Positions 34,333-40,547 of a stretch of DNA of 45,959 nt are shown one piece after another. A program made the translations under genes and the position numbers. The stretch comes from Bacillota bacterium. GTDB lineage: Bacteria; Bacillota; Clostridia; Peptostreptococcales; Anaerovoracaceae. The stretch is from the NCBI GenBank assembly GCA_017397825.1, contig JAFQHT010000148.1, positions 1-45,959 on the forward strand, written 5' to 3'. The notes below the pieces were generated by a model. That model was not told the DNA's origin. It did not search any database and was given only the letters and a program-made list of their open reading frames with translations. The first letter of the stretch is position 1. Every line of letters starts with the position of its first letter.

Positions 34333-35208
34333 TCACAGAAAAGATAGCTGCGAAACCGTTTCTTTTTGCTCAAATTCGTTCAGATATGCGAATATTTTGT
34401 CACTGCCAGACATGATTCCGTTAACTCTGCAGAAGCTTTCAAACAACTTCATCAATCTGCGGTTGTCCGGGCTTGTCAGATTATATGCCATGCCGAATTC
34501 TTTCATGTATCTTTCTTTAAGGCCGCTGGCAGGAAACAATCTGTCCAGCTGACTATAAAAATATTCTCTGTTTCCATCACGCAGAGTCAGCCCCATGCCA
34601 AAGCAGATTATACCCTTCACACCGGCATCCCGGCAGCCTTCAAGAATCGGCTGCAGATTTTTTTCAGTGTCATTTATAAAAGGAAGAATCGGTGCAAGCC
34701 AGACCACTGCAGGAATTCCCATGCGCTGCAGCTCCTTAAGTACCTGAAATCTTCTTTCTGTAGTACACACACCTGGTTCCAGTTTCCTGCAAATATCTTC
34801 GTCAGCAGTTGTGATTGTCATCTGCACCACAGCTTTGGTTTTGCTGTTTATGGACTCAAGAATATCCAGATCACGGAGCACCAGATCAGATTTGGTTATT
34901 AGCGTCGCTCCGAAGCCATACCGGTCTATGAGCTTCAATGCCCTCCGTGTCATTTCCAGTTCTTTTTCCAGAGGCATATAGGGGTCAGACATGGAGCCGG
35001 TGCCGATCATGCACTTGCGGCGTTTACCGGCAAGAGCTTTTTCCAGCAGCTCCAGTGCGTTTTCTTTCACCGCCACATCCTCAAAATCATGATCCATGCC
35101 GTAGACCGTGCTGCGTGAATCACAGTAAATACATCCGTGAGTACAGCCGCGGTAAAGGTTCATACCGTTGTGTGCAGATAAAATTGTCTTTGCCTGGATT
35201 TTATGCAT
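34333..35208 (-). CDS. SPL/Rv2578c-like radical SAM protein
   Basis: A 291-residue radical SAM enzyme. It begins HKIQAKTILSAHNGMNLYRGCTHGCIYCDSRS: the CxxxCxxC cluster motif (Cys about 22, 26, 29) with the NxYRGCxHxCxYCDxRS context of the spore-photoproduct-lyase-related family. GTGSMSDPYMPLEKELEMTRRAL and ATLITKSDLVLRDLDIL follow. True SplB has extra cysteines that I do not see, so repair of spore photoproduct is not claimed; the role of these relatives is unknown. The start is the ATG seven bases after GGAGG, which overlaps the end of the EamA gene by 8 bases. Confidence 0.85.
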   Translation of the reverse strand: MHKIQAKTILSAHNGMNLYRGCTHGCIYCDSRSTVYGMDHDFEDVAVKENALELLEKALAGKRRKCMIGTGSMSDPYMPLEKELEMTRRALKLIDRYGFGATLITKSDLVLRDLDILESINSKTKAVVQMTITTADEDICRKLEPGVCTTERRFQVLKELQRMGIPAVVWLAPILPFINDTEKNLQPILEGCRDAGVKGIICFGMGLTLRDGNREYFYSQLDRLFPASGLKERYMKEFGMAYNLTSPDNRRLMKLFESFCRVNGIMSGSDKIFAYLNEFEQKETVSQLSFL

Positions 35209-36103
35209 CAGCCTTCCTCCGTTTTTCCGGCATGCAGAGTATGGCAAGCGCAGCAATAGTTACAAACACACCGGCAACCATAAGCACTGTCGGAATTTCA
35301 TGGAAGAAAACAGCTCCGAAAACAGTGGCTGCCGCCGGCTCGATGGCCGCCAGAATCGCAGCCTTTCCGGAGTCCATATACCTGAAACTCATTGTGTAAA
35401 TCACATAAGGAACCACCGCACATAATGCAGAATGTGCAATCAGGAAAATAATATTCACAGCAGGTGCTGCCTTGATGAACTCTGCAATTATACTGCAGTC
35501 CGCAAAAGGCATTGTCACAAAAGCAATCACCAGCATGAAATAAAAGGTTATTGTAATCGAATGATAACCCCTCTGGGAAAGCATTTTGGTGATTATGCTG
35601 TACAATCCGTAGCAGAATGATGACACCACGCCCACCGCAACGCCTGCCGCTGTCCACGTAATAGCGCCTCTTGCTTCCAGGAAACCGCTCACAAGAACGC
35701 ACCCTGCAATGGCAATAAACATGCATATTACCTTACGGCCTGTGATTTTTTCTTTAAAAAGAATTGCGGCAAAAAACATAACAAAAATAGGGAAAGTGCT
35801 CAGCAGCACGGCCGCAAACGACAGGCTCAGCTGCATCATAGCCTCATTATAAAAATAGCTCAGTCCGAAATTGCCTCCGATTGCCCCGAAAATTATAAGG
35901 CCGATATCCTTTTTTCTTACTTGAAGCAGCTTCTTGTCCACCAGCAAAATACCTGCAAGCATGAGTATTACGCCGAAAGTCATACGGGCAAACATGACTG
36001 TAAAATTGTCCATACCAAAATCAGTCATCCTGCGCAGGAAAACCCCTACGCTTCCCCACAATATCCCTGCTGTCACTGGCAGAACTGCCGCAAATTTATT
36101 CAT
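35201..36103 (-). CDS. EamA/DMT-superfamily transporter
   Basis: A 300-residue drug/metabolite transporter with ten predicted membrane helices in two EamA repeats. The first starts AAVLPVTAGILWGSVGVFLRRM; the second contains TWTAAGVAVGVVSSFCYGLYSIITKML, and the end YMDSGKAAILAAIEPAAATVFGAVFFHEIPT is the usual family signature. Substrate unknown; relatives export amino acids or metabolites. GGAGG lies about 11 bases before the ATG. It is coupled to the radical SAM gene by an 8-base overlap. Confidence 0.92.
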   Translation of the reverse strand: MNKFAAVLPVTAGILWGSVGVFLRRMTDFGMDNFTVMFARMTFGVILMLAGILLVDKKLLQVRKKDIGLIIFGAIGGNFGLSYFYNEAMMQLSLSFAAVLLSTFPIFVMFFAAILFKEKITGRKVICMFIAIAGCVLVSGFLEARGAITWTAAGVAVGVVSSFCYGLYSIITKMLSQRGYHSITITFYFMLVIAFVTMPFADCSIIAEFIKAAPAVNIIFLIAHSALCAVVPYVIYTMSFRYMDSGKAAILAAIEPAAATVFGAVFFHEIPTVLMVAGVFVTIAALAILCMPEKRRKADA

Positions 36104-36228
36104 AATCTCATATTCCTCCGGTTAGTATTATATGGGTATTGTACCACTTTTGTGGTAGGTATGCACCTGTCAATTCATAAAAAATACGGAAAACACACCA
36201 TCCGACATATTTCGCTAAAACATCCCCT

Positions 36229-36257
36229 TTGCAATCTTCCCTGTGATGTGATATAAT
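36229..36257 (+). promoter_or_regulatory. Promoter of tmRNA
   Basis: TTGCAA (36229-36234), 17-base spacer, consensus TATAAT (36252-36257); transcription would begin close to the mature 5' end at 36270. Confidence 0.8.
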
Positions 36258-36269
36258 ATACGGGCACAT

Positions 36270-36626
36270 GGGGGTGTAAAGGTTTCGACGGGGGTGTAGA
36301 ACCAGGATAAGCGAGCGGTAGTTTGTCCAGTCTACCTTAAAAGGGACACGTTAAATATAAACGCTAAAAATAACAACAATTTCGCATTAGCAGCTTAGTC
36401 TGCTCGCGCGTCGGCATGGGTTTACCTGTAGGCCCATTCACCGGCGTCGACTATACAGGAAAACTCTGAAGGATCTCCCGGTACTTCAGGGGACTTACGG
36501 GATAGCCGCTCCGGCAGCCTGTTAATGGGCGTCCGGAAAAGCGAAACTTCAAATCATTAACTGCGCTCGGAGAAATTCCTGCGGAAATGCTTTCGGACGT
36601 GGGTTCGACTCCCACCATCTCCACCA
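36270..36626 (+). ncRNA. ssrA: Transfer-messenger RNA (tmRNA)
   Basis: tmRNA rescues stalled ribosomes and tags the nascent chain for degradation. The 5' end GGGGGTGTAAAGGTTTCGACG and the 3' end with a T-arm GTGGGTTCGACTCCCAC, CATCTCC and encoded CCA are diagnostic; GGGGGTG pairs with CATCTCC as the acceptor stem. The tag frame starts at the resume codon GCT (36363) and ends at TAG (36396-36398): AKNNNFALAA. The length of 357 bases is normal for a one-piece tmRNA. The SmpB gene is not in the window. Confidence 0.97.
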
Positions 36627-36666
36627 CCAGTAGGGCGGCCATAAAGGCCGCCTTTTTCAATTGCGG
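36619..36666 (+). repeat. Direct repeat copy 1: tmRNA 3' end plus terminator
   Basis: 48 bases that include the last 8 bases of tmRNA and its terminator recur 198 bases downstream at 36817-36864 with two mismatches. The 3' ends of tmRNA genes are common integration sites, so this could be an att-like core. Confidence 0.85.
36634..36657 (+). terminator. Intrinsic terminator of tmRNA
   Basis: GGCGGCC (36634-36640), loop ATAAA, GGCCGCC (36646-36652), five T. Confidence 0.9.
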
Positions 36667-36816
36667 AAGTGGTGGGAGGAGAACCCGAGAGGGCACGAGC
36701 GTCAAGCCCGTCAGTCCTGCGAACTGACGGGTAGCGAGTGGTCCGAAGCAGGCCGAATGGGTCTGCGAGGACGCAGCATGCTGGGCGAAGCGCAGCATGC
36801 GGTCGACTCTCCTCAC
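36667..36816 (+). repeat. GC-rich structured intergenic element between the two repeat copies
   Basis: About 150 bases, clearly richer in GC than the surroundings. It contains hairpins CCCGTCAGT/ACTGACGGG (36707-36715 with 36723-36731) and GCATGCTG/CAGCATGC (36776-36783 with 36793-36800). It ends GGTCGACTCTCC, a degenerate echo of the tmRNA T-arm. No credible gene; reading frames across it are low-complexity artefacts. It may be a dispersed repeat or the remnant of an excised element. Confidence 0.6.
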
Positions 36817-36864
36817 CTCCACCACCAGTAGGGCGGCCATTAAGGCCGCCTTTTTCAATTGTGG
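36817..36864 (+). repeat. Direct repeat copy 2 of tmRNA 3' end and terminator
   Basis: 46 of 48 bases match 36619-36666, including CTCCACCACCAG and a complete second terminator hairpin with T run (GGCGGCC ATTAA GGCCGCC). The resemblance continues weakly beyond the copy (GAACCCGA on both sides). Confidence 0.85.
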
Positions 36865-36969
36865 AGGGGGAGAGGGTGAACCCGATATCAATTTCTTTTT
36901 CTTCACTTCCTATGTCATAAACATTATGCTATAATTAACTCTGTAAATTAAAATTTGCGAGGTCATTCA

Positions 36970-37377
36970 ATGAACGCAGAGTTTGAACGCGAACTTAAAA
37001 TATTGCAGGAAGAAGGATTGAAAAACAACCCTTTGCGTCAGGAATATGAGCGGAAAGTAAGGGAGCTTTCTTCATACCGGGACGCTTTGCTGGGTGCAGG
37101 AAAGCCTGCTTCTGAGGCTGCCCGCCTTCTCCACGAAAAGCGCCGTGAACTTGGCAGAATCTACAAAGATGCAGCCCCGCCACTGTTCAGGGAATATATT
37201 CTTTACGCTACGGAGATGAAGTACGGAGACCCTCTGGGCCCTGATTACGAAAGCCTTTGCAAAAGAAAAACTGCAGAAGAAATCATTGAATCGGCAACAC
37301 GTCCGATAGAAAACCTGGACAACAGACTTACCTTTGAAGGGTTTATTGAGTGGTACAGAAATAACAAAATGCATTAA
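36970..37377 (+). CDS. Hypothetical helical protein (135 aa)
   Basis: I do not recognise this family. The 135 residues are charged and mostly helical, with coiled-coil-like heptads in the first half (EFERELKILQEEGLKNNPLRQEYERKVRELSSYRDALL) and a C-terminal EGFIEWYRNN. No signal peptide, membrane segment, cysteine cluster or catalytic motif stands out. The ATG lies six bases after GAGGT; TATAAT at 36930-36935 is a plausible -10 box. Its codon use resembles the neighbouring genes, supporting a real gene. Confidence 0.65.
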   Translation: MNAEFERELKILQEEGLKNNPLRQEYERKVRELSSYRDALLGAGKPASEAARLLHEKRRELGRIYKDAAPPLFREYILYATEMKYGDPLGPDYESLCKRKTAEEIIESATRPIENLDNRLTFEGFIEWYRNNKMH

Positions 37378-37405
37378 AACGCGAGCTGTTTCCTGTGAAA
37401 ACTCA

Positions 37406-37434
37406 TTGAAAAAGCATCTTAACAGCAGTATAAT
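37406..37434 (+). promoter_or_regulatory. Sigma-A promoter of the RNA leader before yhcG-like gene
   Basis: TTGAAA (37406-37411), 17-base spacer, consensus TATAAT (37429-37434). Predicted start near 37441. Confidence 0.75.
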
Positions 37435-37440
37435 ATTTAC

Positions 37441-37524
37441 AGGTCTTATCCGGCCAGGCCATACACGGGCATGAACGTGCAAGGATGATTGCGGTGAATC
37501 CGCAGTGTCTTTGCACGTTTTTTT
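37441..37524 (+). ncRNA. Candidate small RNA or attenuator leader
   Basis: Between a consensus promoter and a strong terminator lie about 80 bases with no reading frame that has a usable ribosome site. The 3' half folds as AACGTGCAA (37474-37482) with TTGCACGTT (37511-37519), enclosing a smaller GCGG/CCGC hairpin, and ends in a T run. The 5' half (GGTCTTATCCGGCCAGGCC...) contains self-complementary GGCC. It matches no riboswitch class I know. It ends 21 bases before the nuclease start codon, so that gene would be read by read-through. Confidence 0.5.
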
Positions 37525-37545
37525 ATTTAAAGAGAGGTGAGCATA

Positions 37546-38544
37546 GTGAGTAAAGATCTGATTCCTCAGGCGGAACAGTTTGACGAAATTATTTCTATCA
37601 TTGACAATGCACGCAGCCGTGCACTGAAAGCAGTCAATGCTGAATTAATTCAGATGTATTGGGAGATTGGTAAATATCTTTCCAAGCTTTGCGCTGAAGC
37701 TGAATATGGCGACAAAGTAATAGATGACGTTGCTTCTTTTATTGCAAAATCAAATCCCGGTATCAAAGGATTTAACCGGCGTGGACTATACCGCATGAAA
37801 CAATTCTACGAAACATATAAGGATGATGACTTTGTGTCACCACTGGTGACACAAATCAGCTGGACTAATCATCTGCTTATTATGTCCGGTTCCAAGTCTA
37901 CGGAAGAAAGACATTTTTATATGTCGTTATGTGCCAGAGAAAAATACTCGAAGCGTGAACTTGAACGTCAAATGGATAGTGCCTACTACGAGCGCTATAT
38001 GCTTTCCTCCCAAAAACTTATGCCAGAATCAGTTCCACAGGATATACGGAAAAGTATTCTGGATACATATGTGCTGGAATTCCTTGACTTGCCGGAAATG
38101 TCATCCGAAAAAAATATCAGGAAAGCAATCATTAATAATTTAAAGCAATTTATTCTTGAATTTGGTAAAGACTTTACTTTTATCGGCGAAGAGTATCGCA
38201 TTCAAGTCGGTGGAGAAGATTTTTATATTGATCTGCTTTTTTATAACCGGGCTTTGTCCTGTTTGGTACCGGTGGAATTAAAAATCGGAAAATTCAAGCC
38301 TGAACATATCGGTCAGATTAACTTCTACCTTGAAGCTCTTGACAGAGATGTAAAAAAACCTGAAGAAAACCCGAGTGTAGGTGTGATTCTATGTGCAGGG
38401 AAAAATGATACCATAGTTGAATATGCGTTAAGTCGGACAATGTCTCCCACCATGGTTTCTGACTATACCTTATGCCTGCCTGATAAAGAATTGCTGCAGA
38501 GCAAACTACGTGAACTGGCAGATATTGCCTTAGGAAACAGTTAA
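37546..38544 (+). CDS. YhcG-like PDDEXK nuclease (DUF1016)
   Basis: A 332-residue DUF1016/YhcG-family protein. The N-terminal helical domain (about 1-150) has AELIQMYWEIGKYLSK and YRMKQFYETYK...ISWTNHLLIM; the C-terminal PD-(D/E)XK nuclease domain has FTFIGEEYRIQVGGEDFYIDLLFYNRALSCLVPVELKIGKF, with catalytic D of FYIDLLFY and E-x-K of VELKIGKF, then GQINFYLEALD. Relatives occur with restriction-modification, toxin-antitoxin and mobile elements. Here it stands alone. It starts at a GTG eight bases after GAGG. The gene is visibly more AT-rich than its neighbours, consistent with horizontal acquisition. A 25-base inverted repeat lies in the coding sequence at 37831-37855. Confidence 0.88.
   Translation: MSKDLIPQAEQFDEIISIIDNARSRALKAVNAELIQMYWEIGKYLSKLCAEAEYGDKVIDDVASFIAKSNPGIKGFNRRGLYRMKQFYETYKDDDFVSPLVTQISWTNHLLIMSGSKSTEERHFYMSLCAREKYSKRELERQMDSAYYERYMLSSQKLMPESVPQDIRKSILDTYVLEFLDLPEMSSEKNIRKAIINNLKQFILEFGKDFTFIGEEYRIQVGGEDFYIDLLFYNRALSCLVPVELKIGKFKPEHIGQINFYLEALDRDVKKPEENPSVGVILCAGKNDTIVEYALSRTMSPTMVSDYTLCLPDKELLQSKLRELADIALGNS
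37831..37855. repeat. Perfect inverted repeat inside the yhcG-like gene
   Basis: TTTGTGTCACC and GGTGACACAAA flank ACT, giving 11-bp arms. It encodes part of FVSPLVTQ, so the coding constraint may explain it; alternatively it is a recognition site or an RNA hairpin. Confidence 0.6.
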
Positions 38545-38589
38545 AGTTAACAGCCTTCTTTTTTACCACTTTCCGCATAATCTTTCTTG

Positions 38590-38598
38590 TGATATAAT
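38590..38598 (+). promoter_or_regulatory. Extended -10 promoter of the flavoprotein gene
   Basis: TGATATAAT: a consensus -10 (38593-38598) with the TGn extension; the -35 (TTTCCG, 17 bases upstream) is weak. Confidence 0.55.
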
Positions 38599-38639
38599 AA
38601 TTCAAAACCAAGTCACTTCCATCTGAAAGGAGCACCAAT

Positions 38640-39116
38640 ATGTTCAGAAAATTAGCAAAACAGAATAAATTAATCTCTGAAGAAGCATGTATTGAATTGT
38701 TAAAGACTCAGAAAAGAGGCGTTTTGTCAGTATTAGGTGATGATGATTATCCATACGGAATGCCTCTGAATCATTTTTATGACGAAGAGTCCGGCAAGAT
38801 TTATTTCCACAGCGGCAATTACGGCCACAGAAAAGATGCCGTAAACAAACACGACAAGGTGTCTTTCTGCGTCATCAGTGATCCGCAGCCTGTGGAAGGT
38901 TTCTGGGGAATGGACGTTCAGAGCGTAATCGTATTCGGCAGAATGAAAATCATTACTGACCTTGAAATGGTCAAAGACATTTCCCGCAAACTCTGCTATA
39001 AATTCACCAGCGACGAAAAGTGGATTGAAGAAGAAATCGAAGCAGATGCCAAGGCAACTATCCTTCTTGAACTTACACCTGAGCACATGTGCGGCAAATT
39101 CGTCAACGAATCCTAA
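38640..39116 (+). CDS. Pyridoxamine 5'-phosphate oxidase-family flavoprotein (NimA-like)
   Basis: A 158-residue split-barrel FMN-binding protein of the NimA/PNPOx-like family. Features: KQNKLISEEACIELLKTQKRGVLSVLGDDDYPYGMPLNHFYDEESGKIYFHS, then GHRKDAVNKHDKVSFCVISDP. Family members bind FMN or heme; some reduce nitroimidazoles, but the native substrate is usually unknown. Resistance should not be inferred. GAAAGGAG lies about seven bases before the ATG. It is 21 bases upstream of the B3/B4 gene, probably one transcript. Confidence 0.85.
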   Translation: MFRKLAKQNKLISEEACIELLKTQKRGVLSVLGDDDYPYGMPLNHFYDEESGKIYFHSGNYGHRKDAVNKHDKVSFCVISDPQPVEGFWGMDVQSVIVFGRMKIITDLEMVKDISRKLCYKFTSDEKWIEEEIEADAKATILLELTPEHMCGKFVNES

Positions 39117-39137
39117 AATCCAAAAAGGAGTTTTTCT

Positions 39138-39821
39138 ATGATTGAATTCAGAATTGACAGCAGCCTGACAGCCCTGGGAATTGACAGCATTGTAATCGCA
39201 ATTGCAAAAAATGTGGATCCCACTGCTCCTCTGAGCGAATCTTTCCTTAAAAAACAGAAAGAAATGGAAGGCCGGGCACTGGAATGTGACATAAATGATG
39301 TTATGAACCACCCTGTAATTCAGGGATATACCGACATGCTCAAAAGTGCAGGCCGCAGCATGAAGAAAAACCCTCCGACCGTCCCTGCCCTTATCCGCAA
39401 CATTCAGCACCGTGGTTCAATCCCGCATATCAACAGTGTTATCGATATTTACAATGTGGAATCTCTGCAGTCCATGCTGGCCATCGGCGGCCACGACCTG
39501 GACAAAATCACCGATTACATTGAGTTCACCGTGAACAAAGAAGAAGGTGTTTTCCTGCCGATTTTATCCACAGAAAAGCATGTGGCTGAAACTGACTATG
39601 TTTACCGTGATGCCAAGGGCATCCTGGCATGGCTGGATGTCCGCGACGGAGAAAACTACAAGTTTGATGACAGCACAAAAAACGCGGTTTTTGTCATTCA
39701 GGGCAATTCCAACACCTCCGTTGAATACCGTCTCGAGGCTCTGAAACACATCGGAGAAGATCTGGCTGAATGTATGCCTGGTGTGGAATTTGAGACATTT
39801 GTGCTTACAGCGATGCCATAA
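39138..39821 (+). CDS. B3/B4 (PheT-like) tRNA-binding domain protein
   Basis: A 227-residue stand-alone protein with the B3/B4 domain found in the phenylalanyl-tRNA synthetase beta chain. Key stretch: PPTVPALIRNIQHRGSIPHINSVIDIYNVESLQSMLAIGGHDLDKI, followed by VYRDAKGILAWLDVRDGENYKF and a C-terminal TSVEYRLEALKHIGEDL. In PheRS, B3/B4 edits mischarged Tyr-tRNA, so a trans-editing role is possible but unproven for such free-standing forms. AAGGAG lies seven bases before the ATG. It follows the flavoprotein gene and ends at a terminator. Confidence 0.85.
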   Translation: MIEFRIDSSLTALGIDSIVIAIAKNVDPTAPLSESFLKKQKEMEGRALECDINDVMNHPVIQGYTDMLKSAGRSMKKNPPTVPALIRNIQHRGSIPHINSVIDIYNVESLQSMLAIGGHDLDKITDYIEFTVNKEEGVFLPILSTEKHVAETDYVYRDAKGILAWLDVRDGENYKFDDSTKNAVFVIQGNSNTSVEYRLEALKHIGEDLAECMPGVEFETFVLTAMP

Positions 39822-39843
39822 CAGATGTGAAATATACATCCAC

Positions 39844-39872
39844 GCAGCGTAGGTTGTCCTGCGCTGCTTTTT
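39844..39872 (+). terminator. Intrinsic terminator
   Basis: GCAGCGTAGG (39844-39853) pairs with CCTGCGCTGC (39858-39867; one G-U) around TTGT, followed by TTTTTG. Confidence 0.8.
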
Positions 39873-39911
39873 GTTTTATGATTATGTCATCAGACAGAAG
39901 GAGGTTTAAAA

Positions 39912-40499
39912 ATGGACAATTATGTAACAGGCTCCGTCATCAGGTGCCTTCGTGAAAATAAAAAAATGACTCAGGCTGAACTGGCCGCAAAACTTGATGT
40001 AAGCCCCAAGACAGTGTCAAAGTGGGAAACCGCAAAGGGTCTGCCGGACATTTCTCTCCTTGACACGCTGGCTGCTGCCCTTGATGTTTCTGTTATGGAG
40101 CTTATGAGCGGCAATACCATAGTCAACCGCAATGTTTCTGCCAACATGATGCGCTCACAGATATACGTCTGTCCTGTCTGCGGCAATATAATACACACCA
40201 TGGGCGAAGCTGCAATAAGCTGCTGTGGGGTTTCCCTTCCGCCTCTTGAGGCAGAAGAACCGGATGTTGACCACGTGATTACCATCGAGGCAGTGGAAGA
40301 TGAGAAGTTCATCACCGTAAACCACCAGATGACCAAGCATCATTACATATCGTTTATTGCCTATGTTACAGGAGACAAATTCCAGATGGTGAAACTCTAC
40401 CCTGAAGGCAATGCCGAATGCCGTTTCCGGTTCAGAGGCGCAGGTTTTCTGTACATATACTGCAACCGCCACGGACTCATGCGTATAAAAGTCAGATAA
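39912..40499 (+). CDS. XRE-family HTH fused to desulfoferrodoxin (superoxide-reductase) domains
   Basis: The 195-residue protein has three parts. Residues 1-65 are an XRE helix-turn-helix (LRENKKMTQAELAAKLDVSPKTVSKWE). Residues 85-106 resemble the desulforedoxin-type rubredoxin-like Fe site (CPVCG...SCCG; Cys 87, 90, 104, 105). Residues 118-195 match the superoxide-reductase iron domain: His 121 (DHVITIE), His 138 (NHQM), His 144 (HHYISF), Cys 184 and His 187 (YCNRHGLM), aligning with the full His4-Cys ligand set of Dfx center II. This suggests a transcription factor that senses superoxide, peroxide or iron, or a bifunctional regulator and scavenger. AGGAGG lies seven bases before the ATG. 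Monocistronic with a terminator. Confidence 0.85.
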   Translation: MDNYVTGSVIRCLRENKKMTQAELAAKLDVSPKTVSKWETAKGLPDISLLDTLAAALDVSVMELMSGNTIVNRNVSANMMRSQIYVCPVCGNIIHTMGEAAISCCGVSLPPLEAEEPDVDHVITIEAVEDEKFITVNHQMTKHHYISFIAYVTGDKFQMVKLYPEGNAECRFRFRGAGFLYIYCNRHGLMRIKVR

Positions 40500-40509
40500 C
40501 AACAAAAAT

Positions 40510-40539
40510 ACCAGGGCTGTGAAAACCCTGGTGTTTTTT
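40510..40539. terminator. Intrinsic terminator between convergent genes
   Basis: ACCAGGG (40510-40516) and CCCTGGT (40526-40532), T run after; A-rich upstream side allows use in both directions. Confidence 0.85.
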
Positions 40540-40547
40540 GTCTTACG

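Noticed and set aside
34333-35208. Spore photoproduct lyase (splB)
   Set aside because: The radical SAM motif and overall family fit, and the organism sporulates, but the protein is shorter than SplB and I do not see the additional conserved cysteine that SplB needs. Called only SPL-like.
36451-36906. Minus-strand reading frame of 151 codons across the tmRNA 3' half and the adjacent repeat
   Set aside because: It is antisense to tmRNA and runs through both repeat copies; the duplicated LKKAA.MAALLVVE segment is just the translated terminator repeat. No ribosome site and low-complexity composition. Typical annotation artefact.
37485-37553. Short frame of 22 codons overlapping the yhcG-like start, possible leader peptide
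   Set aside because: Its ATG has no ribosome site at a workable distance (AAGG touches the ATG), and the frame runs through the terminator T run. Overlap with the nuclease start looks accidental.
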